50,946 nucleotides of DNA from Spirochaetota bacterium (lineage in GTDB: Bacteria; Spirochaetota; Spirochaetia; Treponematales; Rectinemataceae). The notes below the pieces were generated by a model. That model did no database searches, was not told the origin of the DNA, and saw only the letters and a list, made by a program, of their open reading frames with translations. The stretch covers positions 1 through 50,946 of the forward strand of contig JAKPBN010000457.1 in NCBI GenBank assembly GCA_029778945.1, given 5' to 3'. Both the position numbers and the translations under genes were made by a program. This document shows, in pieces, positions 1 through 6,418 of the stretch (position 1 is its first letter; the number at the start of each line of letters is the position of its first letter).

Positions 1-77
1 CCTTGTCAACGCAAGTCCGACGTGCTAGTGTTCCCCCGCGCGCCGCCCTGCGTCGCCACCCTTCGCGAGGGAAACCA

Positions 78-818
78 ATGTCAATCTTTGCCCACAGAAA
101 ATCCTATTCCGAGACCGTAGAGGGCCGCCGGCGCCTGCTTTCCAGACTCAAGGTCCTCCTCATCGTTTTCCTGGCCTTTGAGCTTGTCGCCGGCCTCTTC
201 CTCACGGCGAGCGCCGTGTCGAGCAGGGCCATGGAGCCCAGCCTTGCCCCGGGGGACCGCATCCTGTCCAGCCCCCTGGTCTATGGCCCCCTGACCATCC
301 TGGGCAAGCTCCCTGCCCCGATCAAGCCCGAGCGGGGCGACCTCATACTGGCCGATCCTCCCTATGCGGCCCGGCCCGGCTTTTTTCCGGCCCTTGCGGA
401 GAGCCTCGTCCGCTTTGTGACCTTCCAGCAGCTCTCCCTTCCAAAGCCAGGCTATAGCCCCGCCCTGATGGGCCCCTTTGTGGAAAGGGTTGTGGCCCTG
501 CCCGGGGACGAGATCGCGATGGAGGACTTTGTCTTCAAGGTGAGGCCCGAGGGCCAGGCCCATTTCCTTACCGAGTTCGAGCTCTCGGGCATGCGCTATG
601 ACATAACCAAGCCCAAGCTCCCCGAAGGCTGGACCGACAGCCTTCCCCTCTCGGGCTCGATGGCTCCCAGGACCTTGGGCAAGGACGAGTACTTTCTTGC
701 CGGGGACAACCGCGGAGCCTCGAGCGACTCGAGGCTCTGGGGCCCCGTGGGCCTGGACCGCTTCCGGGGGCGGATCTTCCTCCGCTATTGGCCCTTCAAG
801 GGATTTGGCCGGCCCTAG
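78..818 (+). CDS. Signal peptidase I-like protein (S26 family), predicted inactive
   Basis: 246 aa from ATG 78, which follows a GA-rich stretch; an upstream in-frame TTG at 3 would add a basic, unconvincing tail. A membrane segment lies at about residues 24-45, followed by the S26 boxes. The substrate-side motif reads AMEPSL (51-56) where active enzymes have SMxP[ST]L, so the nucleophilic Ser is Ala51. The Lys box reads ERVVALPGD (136-144) where active enzymes have KR, so the general-base Lys is Glu136. The C-terminal box GDNRGASSDSRLWG is intact. The fold is therefore clear but both catalytic dyad residues are missing. It may be a non-catalytic paralogue that binds signal peptides or regulates an active LepB elsewhere. 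What precedes it lies outside the window. Confidence 0.85.
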   Translation: MSIFAHRKSYSETVEGRRRLLSRLKVLLIVFLAFELVAGLFLTASAVSSRAMEPSLAPGDRILSSPLVYGPLTILGKLPAPIKPERGDLILADPPYAARPGFFPALAESLVRFVTFQQLSLPKPGYSPALMGPFVERVVALPGDEIAMEDFVFKVRPEGQAHFLTEFELSGMRYDITKPKLPEGWTDSLPLSGSMAPRTLGKDEYFLAGDNRGASSDSRLWGPVGLDRFRGRIFLRYWPFKGFGRP

Positions 819-841
819 CGGGCCTTACCCTGCCATAGCCC

Positions 842-2053
842 ATGAAGCCGTGCCTGCGGCCGCCCCTAGCCCTCTACATCCACGTTCCCCTGTGCGCCTC
901 GAAGTGCGCCTACTGTGATTTTTATTCCCTCCCCAGGTCCTGTGCCGACCTGCCCAGCCAGGACAGCCTCGTGGAGGCCCTCCTGGCCAGGACCAGGTCT
1001 GCCCTCGAGCTTTACCTGCCCGGGCCTCGGCCTAGCCTGGAAACCCTCTACATAGGGGGAGGCACTCCCACGGCCCTGGATCCCGCTCCCTTTCACCGAC
1101 TCCTCTCGGGTCTTGCCAGCATGGTCGGCCCCTGCCGGGAATGGACCCTTGAAGCCAATCCTGAAAGCCTCGACGAGGCCCATCTGGATATCGCCCTCGA
1201 GGCCGGGGTAGGCAGGATTTCCTTGGGGGTGCAAAGCCTGGATGACAGCCTGCTTAGGCGCCTGGGCCGGCCCGCGGACTCCCGCACCGCCCTCCAGGCC
1301 CTGGAACGGGCCACCGCGAGGCCGGGCCTGCGGGTTTCCGCCGACCTGATCGCCGGCCTGCCCCGGAGCCTCCCCCTGGAGGAAGAGGCGAGCCGGCTCC
1401 TTGACGCGGGAATTGAGCACCTTTCCCTCTACGACCTGACCATCGAGGACGCCACCCCCTTGGCCGCCCAAGTCCGGGAGGGGCGTTTTGTCCTCCCCGA
1501 CCCGGACTCCGCCTACGAGGAAGTTGAGAGGACCGGAGTGGTCCTGGCCAGGGCCGGCTTTCGGCGCTATGAGGTGTCCAATTGGTCGAGGCCTGGGGCG
1601 GAATGTCTCCATAACCGCGCGTATTGGCGCCTTGATTCCTATCTAGGCCTAGGGCCTGGAGGGGTCTCCACCCTTCAGCTGGCCGACGATCCTGGGCTTG
1701 GCCCCGGCCTTCGGGGGGGGAGCCTCCGCCTTGAGGAGGACCGGGATCTCGGATTGTTCACCGCCGATCCCGAGGGCAGGGCCGCGGCCCGGACCGAGCT
1801 CTCGCCTAGGGATTCGGCCTTCGAGGTGATCTTGATGGGCTATAGGACCATCTGGGGGGTCGATAGGCCGGCCTTTGCCCGGCGCTTTGGCCTGGAGCTG
1901 GAATCCCTCATCGGGGGAAGCCTGAATGCCTGGGCCGGCCACCTCCGGCCCGAGGGAGGCCTGGACGATTCCGGCCTCGACCTTCTCAATCCTTTTCTCG
2001 TAGACTGCCTGGGGGAACTGGAATCGAATTTTCCTGTCCCGGCCTCCCCCTAG
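842..2053 (+). CDS. hemW: HemW-type radical SAM protein (coproporphyrinogen III oxidase-like)
   Basis: 403 aa. The radical SAM cluster motif is C18-x3-C22-x2-C25 followed by DFYS, and a GGGTPT motif lies at about residue 78. A later HNRAYW stretch matches the HNxxYW signature of HemW, the heme chaperone/transferase branch, rather than HemN. HemW binds heme and a 4Fe-4S cluster and is thought to deliver heme to respiratory proteins; many organisms without heme synthesis carry it. It starts 23 bp after the signal-peptidase-like gene. No Shine-Dalgarno sequence is evident before ATG 842, so coupling to upstream translation or an undetected promoter is possible. Confidence 0.9.
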   Translation: MKPCLRPPLALYIHVPLCASKCAYCDFYSLPRSCADLPSQDSLVEALLARTRSALELYLPGPRPSLETLYIGGGTPTALDPAPFHRLLSGLASMVGPCREWTLEANPESLDEAHLDIALEAGVGRISLGVQSLDDSLLRRLGRPADSRTALQALERATARPGLRVSADLIAGLPRSLPLEEEASRLLDAGIEHLSLYDLTIEDATPLAAQVREGRFVLPDPDSAYEEVERTGVVLARAGFRRYEVSNWSRPGAECLHNRAYWRLDSYLGLGPGGVSTLQLADDPGLGPGLRGGSLRLEEDRDLGLFTADPEGRAAARTELSPRDSAFEVILMGYRTIWGVDRPAFARRFGLELESLIGGSLNAWAGHLRPEGGLDDSGLDLLNPFLVDCLGELESNFPVPASP

Positions 2054-2090
2054 CCAGGGAGGCCTTGGCCGCCAGAAGGAGTCCCGCGCC

Positions 2091-2957
2091 ATGTCCATCC
2101 TTTCGGTCCAGTCCCATGTCGCCTACGGCCATGTGGGAAACCGCTCGGCGGTGTTTCCCCTGGAGCTCCTGGGCTTCGAGGTCTGGCCCATCAACACGGT
2201 CCAATTCTCCAACCACACGGGCTATGGGACCTGGACCGGCCAGGTCTTTACCCCCGGGCACATCGACGAGATATGGAAGGGCATCCTGGACCTGGGAGCC
2301 CAGGGGGACTGCGAAGCCGTCCTCTCAGGCTATCTCGGGGCCGCCGGGATCGGGGAGTCCATTCTGCGGGCCCTGGCCGATGTCAGGGCCGCCCAGCCGA
2401 GAGCGGTCTACTGCTGCGATCCCGTGATGGGCGATTATGGCCGGGGGGTCTTTGTCCGGGAGGGCATCCTTGACTTCCTGCGGGACCGGGCCGTGCCCAG
2501 GGCCGATATTGTCACTCCCAACCAGTTCGAGGCCGAGCTGCTGACCGGCCTGGGGATCCGCAGCCTCGGGGACGCCCGAACCGTGGCGGAGGCCCTCCAT
2601 AGGATGGGTCCCCCCATCGTCCTTATAACGAGCTTCAAGGCCGAGGACACAAGGCCCGGCACCATATCCAACCTGCTTTCCGTCGAGGGCCAGTCCTACC
2701 TTGTGACCAGCCCCGAGCTTCCCCTCAGGCCCCCGCCCAATGGTGCCGGAGACCTGACGGCGGCCCTGTTCCTCGGTCACTACCTGCGCACCCAGGATCC
2801 CGTCGAGGCCCTGGAGCTCATGACCGACTCGGTGTTTTCGGTGCTGGAGGCCAGCCTGGCCTCGGGCAGGCGGGAGCTGGCCCTGGTGGCGTCCAGGGAG
2901 GCGATCATGAAGCCGGGACGACGCTTCCTGGCCCAGGCTCAGACAAAGAAGTCGTAG
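2091..2957 (+). CDS. pdxY: Pyridoxal kinase PdxY
   Basis: 288 aa, the family's usual length. It phosphorylates pyridoxal to pyridoxal 5'-phosphate with ATP in the cytoplasm as a B6 salvage step. The N-terminus SVQSHVAYGHVGN is the PdxY/PdxK substrate region, DPVMGD lies mid-protein, and the anion-hole/catalytic motif is PNGAGDLTAA near residue 220 (GxGD type). An AGAAGGAG Shine-Dalgarno lies about 10 bp before ATG 2091. The last 19 bp overlap the convergent MBL-hydrolase gene. A salvage kinase fits a host-associated or scavenging lifestyle, but the window does not show whether de novo B6 synthesis exists. Confidence 0.92.
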   Translation: MSILSVQSHVAYGHVGNRSAVFPLELLGFEVWPINTVQFSNHTGYGTWTGQVFTPGHIDEIWKGILDLGAQGDCEAVLSGYLGAAGIGESILRALADVRAAQPRAVYCCDPVMGDYGRGVFVREGILDFLRDRAVPRADIVTPNQFEAELLTGLGIRSLGDARTVAEALHRMGPPIVLITSFKAEDTRPGTISNLLSVEGQSYLVTSPELPLRPPPNGAGDLTAALFLGHYLRTQDPVEALELMTDSVFSVLEASLASGRRELALVASREAIMKPGRRFLAQAQTKKS

Positions 2958-3544
2958 GGCGCCTTGACCTTGTCCGAGTAGCCTTCCTCCAGGCCGAGGT
3001 TATATCGCCTTTCCACTCCCAGGGTGGAGGGCGGACCATGGCCCGGGAGGACCACCAGGTTGTCCCCAAGGCCCAGGATCCGGGTCTTGAGGCGCTCGAT
3101 GAGAAGCTCGGTGTTGAAGGGCGAAAGGGTTTTCCCGATCATGCCCGCATGGAGGCAATCGCCGGTAAAGAGGAGGTCCTCGATCCGGTAGACCATGGAG
3201 TCCGGGGAGTGGCCGGGTATGGAATAGGCCACGGCCGTCATCCCGGCTATGGCAAAGCGCTCTCCATCCTTGACCACGCGGCAGGAAAGGCCAAAGACCC
3301 GGGAGGTGGCGGCGAAGATCTCGGCCTCATAGATCTTGAGCAGGGTCTTGAGCCCCCGGATGTGGTGGGTATGGTTGTGGGTGAGGAGGACAGCCCTCAC
3401 GTAATAGCCGTTTCTCTCGATATGGTTGAGCATGCCCGTGTTGAATTCTCCGGGGTCGACCACGAGGGCCTGCTTGGTCTCGTCGTCCCCGAGCAGGTAG
3501 GAGTTGGCGAAGCCGTAGACCGAATAGTGCTGGTAGAGCTTCAT
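2939..3544 (-). CDS. MBL-fold metallo-hydrolase with altered metal motif
   Basis: 201 aa, a compact glyoxalase-II-like metallo-beta-lactamase fold. Recognisable motifs are an early VVDPGE, the metal motif HNHTHH (H56, H58, H60, H61), IPGHSPDS, TGDCLHAG and a late LPGHGP. The canonical motif is HxHxDH; here the Asp at position 60 is His, so one ligand of metal site 2, which also orients the nucleophilic water, is changed. The other sites look kept. Its ATG overlaps the stop of the upstream pentapeptide gene as ATGA (3544-3541), implying translational coupling. The substrate is unknown. It may be a one-metal enzyme or may have lost hydrolysis. Confidence 0.8.
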   Translation of the reverse strand: MKLYQHYSVYGFANSYLLGDDETKQALVVDPGEFNTGMLNHIERNGYYVRAVLLTHNHTHHIRGLKTLLKIYEAEIFAATSRVFGLSCRVVKDGERFAIAGMTAVAYSIPGHSPDSMVYRIEDLLFTGDCLHAGMIGKTLSPFNTELLIERLKTRILGLGDNLVVLPGHGPPSTLGVERRYNLGLEEGYSDKVKAPYDFFV

Positions 3545-4134
3545 AGGTAGAGGTGCTCCCGGTCGCGGATGGCTTCCATGGTGTTGGAGTATTTCCAGGA
3601 CACGCCCTCCTCCTTGGAGGGGATCACGTAGACCCGCTTGAGGTTGCAGTCCACAAAATCCGACCGGACGAGTTCGCAGTTGATAAAGCGGGAGTCATAA
3701 AGGTTGGAGTTGTTGAAGGTGCATTCCACAAGCTTGGCCCCGCAGAAATTGTCGTGGAGAAGCTCGGAGTTCTCAAAGGAGACATTGCTGAGCCTAGCCC
3801 CGCCGAAGGATGAGAACTGGGCGTCCAGGTGGGAGAGATCGCAGGACTCCATGGTGGAGTCGTCAAACAGGCAAAGCCTCAGGACGGAGTTGGTGAAGAG
3901 GACGCTCCGGAAGCTAGTTCCCCGGAAGGAGCATCCGTAGAAGCGCTTGCCCGAGAAGTCCAGGCCCTCGAAGGTGGCGCCATCGAAGGAGAGGTCCCGA
4001 TGGGACTGTCCCCCCTCGATGCGGGCCAGGACCGAGGCCATGACCTCGGGCCCCGAATGCTCATGGCAGTTCGGCCCTCCCGCAAAGACGAGCCTGTCGC
4101 AGCCTGGGGTCGAACAGCGGGCAAAACTGTACAT
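3541..4134 (-). CDS. Pentapeptide-repeat protein with N-terminal zinc-finger-like motif
   Basis: 197 aa from ATG 4134; an in-frame TTG at 4143 would fall inside the predicted -10 element. The N-terminus has C7-x4-C12-x10-C23-x2-H26, a plausible single zinc site. From about residue 45 the chain is a run of pentapeptide repeats of A(D/N)LxF type, for example FENSE, FCGAKL, FNNSNL, FVDCNL, which fold into a right-handed quadrilateral beta-helix. Some members mimic DNA (Qnr, MfpA); others are scaffolds. No function can be assigned. It is the first gene of a two-gene unit with the MBL hydrolase and appears to be made from a leaderless mRNA. Confidence 0.8.
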   Translation of the reverse strand: MYSFARCSTPGCDRLVFAGGPNCHEHSGPEVMASVLARIEGGQSHRDLSFDGATFEGLDFSGKRFYGCSFRGTSFRSVLFTNSVLRLCLFDDSTMESCDLSHLDAQFSSFGGARLSNVSFENSELLHDNFCGAKLVECTFNNSNLYDSRFINCELVRSDFVDCNLKRVYVIPSKEEGVSWKYSNTMEAIRDREHLYL

Positions 4135-4141
4135 GGTTTCC

Positions 4142-4171
4142 AAAATACACGATGGGGCCCTGGGGCCGCAA
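4142..4171 (-). promoter_or_regulatory. Putative leaderless promoter of the pentapeptide gene
   Basis: On the minus strand: -35 TTGCGG (4171-4166), an 18-bp spacer, -10 TATTTT (4147-4142), then 7 bp to ATG 4134. Initiation at the usual distance would put +1 at or beside the A of the start codon. There is no room for a Shine-Dalgarno. Confidence 0.5.
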
Positions 4172-4185
4172 GGTGGACGAACATC

Positions 4186-4215
4186 TTGCCGAGGAGGCGC
4201 CTTGGACCCTACAAT
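4186..4215 (+). promoter_or_regulatory. Putative leaderless promoter of the Cys-rich protein-murI operon
   Basis: -35 TTGCCG (4186-4191), an 18-bp spacer, -10 TACAAT (4210-4215), then 6 bp to ATG 4222. The expected +1 coincides with the start codon. It is divergent from the promoter at 4142-4171. Confidence 0.55.
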
Positions 4216-4221
4216 GAGTCC

Positions 4222-4521
4222 ATGTGCTCATTCTGTGGATCTGCCCTGCCTGCCGACCGCAAGCCAGGCTTTAACGAGGCCTGCGAGTCCTGCGGGCGCG
4301 ATCTCCATGCCTGCGTGAATTGCCGGTTCTACAGTCCCGGGATCCATTGGGACTGCGCTGAGACGTCCATCACCGAGGGCATTTCGGACAAGGAAAAGCG
4401 CAATCCCTGCGACTGGTTCGAGACTGCCCCTAGGCTCAAGGCGGCGGGCAAGGGGGATCCCTCGGCCCAGCGGGCCGGCGAGAAGGCCCGGCGGGATCTC
4501 GACAAGCTGTTCGGAGGCTGA
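4222..4521 (+). CDS. Small Cys-rich (zinc-ribbon-like) protein
   Basis: 99 aa with eight cysteines: C2-x2-C5, C21-x2-C24, C31-x2-C34, C45 and C63. The core CVNCRFY followed by a WDC and an NPCDWFE segment resembles a small conserved family of unknown function that I recall from spirochaetes and deltaproteobacteria. The cysteines could hold two zinc ions or an Fe-S cluster. The C-terminus is a charged helix ending in DLDKLFGG. ATG 4222 is preferred because upstream sequence in this frame is antisense to the pentapeptide gene and a -10 lies 6 bp upstream. Its stop overlaps murI (TGATG), so the two are coupled. Confidence 0.75.
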   Translation: MCSFCGSALPADRKPGFNEACESCGRDLHACVNCRFYSPGIHWDCAETSITEGISDKEKRNPCDWFETAPRLKAAGKGDPSAQRAGEKARRDLDKLFGG

Positions 4522-5429
4522 TGTACATGCCCGAGCCGAAGATAGAGGCCGCCAAGGCAACCCTGGCGGAGCTAGGCCATGGACGAAGGCCCATAGCCTT
4601 CATGGACTCCGGGGTAGGGGGCCTGCCCTACCTCGAGTCCTCCCGGGCCATCCTCCCTGGCGAGTGTTTCGTCTATCTCGCAGACCGCCTGGGCTTTCCC
4701 TATGGCACCAAGACCAAGGCGGGCATCGAGGCGATAGTCCTGGACCGGATCGCGGCCATTGTGGACGCCTTTGACCCCCTGGCCCTCGTGATAGCCTGCA
4801 ACACGGCCTCCCAGGCAGCCCTCGCGGCGGCCAGGGTCGCCCACCCCGAGCTTGCCATCGTGGGCACGGTTCCGGCGGTCAAGCCCGCCGCCCTGGGAAC
4901 CCGGCGCGGGGTCATCGGGGTGATGGCCACCGAGCAGGCTCTGGTGGATCCCTATCTCGACGACCTGATAGCCTCCCATGCCCCGGGGGTCAGGGTAGTC
5001 CGGGCCCCCGCCCAGGACCTCGTGGGCTTTGTGGAAAGATCCTATGTCTCTTCCACCCCAGAGTCGAGGCGGAAGGCCGTGGAGGGACCGGTCCGCCTGC
5101 TGGTAGCCGAAGGGGCCGATGAGATAGTCCTGGCCTGCACCCACTTCCTCCATGTGGCGGAGGACATTTCCGCGGCCGCCCGGGACATCGCCTCCGAGCT
5201 CGGCCGGGCCGATCCCATATCCGTGATCGATTCCCGGTTGGGGGTGGCTAGGCGCCTCAAGGAAGTCCTCCTGGAGCGGGACCTCCTCGGAGGGAGCCAG
5301 GGCCTCCCCCCGGCCGGCCTGGCCGACGGGGTTTTCCTCCTCTCAGGCCCTCCTCCCTTCGAGGAGGTCTATTCGGACTTTGCCCGCCTCTACCGCCTCG
5401 AGGGACCCTTTTCCCTGGATCGATCCTGA
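4521..5429 (+). CDS. murI: Glutamate racemase
   Basis: 302 aa. It interconverts L- and D-glutamate for peptidoglycan precursor synthesis in the cytoplasm. The N-terminal motif FMDSGVGGL (28-35) holds the substrate-binding Asp-Ser. The two catalytic cysteines are C93 in ACNTAS and C206 in ACTHF. About 20 extra residues precede the core. ATG 4521 overlaps the preceding stop by one base (TGATG) and the upstream CGGAGG is a good Shine-Dalgarno. A second in-frame ATG at 4527 is possible. It leads into rsgA and mutS2. Confidence 0.93.
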   Translation: MYMPEPKIEAAKATLAELGHGRRPIAFMDSGVGGLPYLESSRAILPGECFVYLADRLGFPYGTKTKAGIEAIVLDRIAAIVDAFDPLALVIACNTASQAALAAARVAHPELAIVGTVPAVKPAALGTRRGVIGVMATEQALVDPYLDDLIASHAPGVRVVRAPAQDLVGFVERSYVSSTPESRRKAVEGPVRLLVAEGADEIVLACTHFLHVAEDISAAARDIASELGRADPISVIDSRLGVARRLKEVLLERDLLGGSQGLPPAGLADGVFLLSGPPPFEEVYSDFARLYRLEGPFSLDRS

Positions 5430-5431
5430 CC

Positions 5432-6418
5432 ATGGAAGGAACCGTTCTTTCGGGCACCAACAACCTATTTACCCTCCTCGGCGAGGACGGCCAGCGCCGC
5501 CTGTGCGGGATCAAGGGCAAGAGGATCAAGGAGATCGAGGGCTCCTACAATTCCCTCGCCGCCGGGGACCTCGTGGATTTTGAGGTCGATGCCCACGATC
5601 CTCTGAGGGGCCTCATCCTCCGCATGAAGCCCCGGCGCAATGTCTTTGGCCGCTTTAACGAAAAGGGCCAGGCTTCCCAGGCCATAGCGGCCAATGTGGA
5701 TCTTGTGGCCTGCGTGGTCTCCCCGAAGCTCCCTCCCTTCAGGCCCCGCTTTGTGGACCGGGTGGCCGTCCTCGCCGAGGCCGCCCGGGTTCCCCTCCTC
5801 ATCATCCTGAACAAGATTGACCTGGGCCTATCCGAGGACGACGAGGACCGGCTCGCCGAATACCAGGACTTGGGCTACGAGGTCCTCACCGCCTCGGCCT
5901 CGACAGGAGAAGGCATCGAGGAGCTCCGGGAGGAGCTCGAGGGCAAGACCACGGTCTTTGTGGGCCAGTCGGGGGTCGGCAAGTCCAGTCTCCTCAACGC
6001 CATCGAGCCCGGCTCGGGGCGGAGGACCGGGGAGGTCTCGGAGAAATTCTCCCGGGGCAGGCACACGACAACCATGTCCGAGCTCCTCCTCCTGGCCGAT
6101 GGCCGGACCCGGATCGCGGATACCCCGGGCTTCCGCCGCCTGGCCCTGAGGGGCATTGAGGCCGATTCCCTGGTCGCCTATTTCCCCGAGCTGGCCCGCC
6201 TCGTGCCGGCCTGCGCCTACGGCCTGTCCTGTACCCATAGCCATGAGACAGGTTGCGCGATTCGAGTTGCCCTCGAGGCCGGGGAGATCCACCCGGACCG
6301 CTACGAGTCCTATCTGCGCATCCGCGGGGAGCTGGAGTCAAGCATTGGCTATGAGAAGCCCAAGGGCCGGTCGAGGCCCAGCGTGAGACCCGGGAGAGTC
6401 ACAGAAGATGATGAATGA
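5432..6418 (+). CDS. rsgA: Ribosome small-subunit GTPase RsgA
   Basis: 328 aa. A circularly permuted GTPase that checks late 30S subunit maturation. An N-terminal OB domain (about 1-75) precedes G4 NKID (127-130), the P-loop GQSGVGKS (178-185) and G3 DTPG (230-233), giving the G4-G1-G3 order of the family. The C-terminal zinc motif is C261-x5-C267-x-H269-x5-C275. The tail is basic. It begins 2 bp after the murI stop with no clear Shine-Dalgarno, so coupling is likely, and its last 11 bp overlap mutS2. Confidence 0.95.
   Translation: MEGTVLSGTNNLFTLLGEDGQRRLCGIKGKRIKEIEGSYNSLAAGDLVDFEVDAHDPLRGLILRMKPRRNVFGRFNEKGQASQAIAANVDLVACVVSPKLPPFRPRFVDRVAVLAEAARVPLLIILNKIDLGLSEDDEDRLAEYQDLGYEVLTASASTGEGIEELREELEGKTTVFVGQSGVGKSSLLNAIEPGSGRRTGEVSEKFSRGRHTTTMSELLLLADGRTRIADTPGFRRLALRGIEADSLVAYFPELARLVPACAYGLSCTHSHETGCAIRVALEAGEIHPDRYESYLRIRGELESSIGYEKPKGRSRPSVRPGRVTEDDE

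Noticed and set aside
826-831. TACCCT as a near-leaderless promoter for hemW
   Set aside because: The only TTG-type hexamer upstream is 15-16 bp away and the -10 is 10 bp from the ATG; too weak compared with the other sites.
3829-4221. Extended N-terminus for the Cys-rich protein
   Set aside because: The upstream frame is antisense to the pentapeptide gene, and the -10 element 6 bp before ATG 4222 supports the shorter product.
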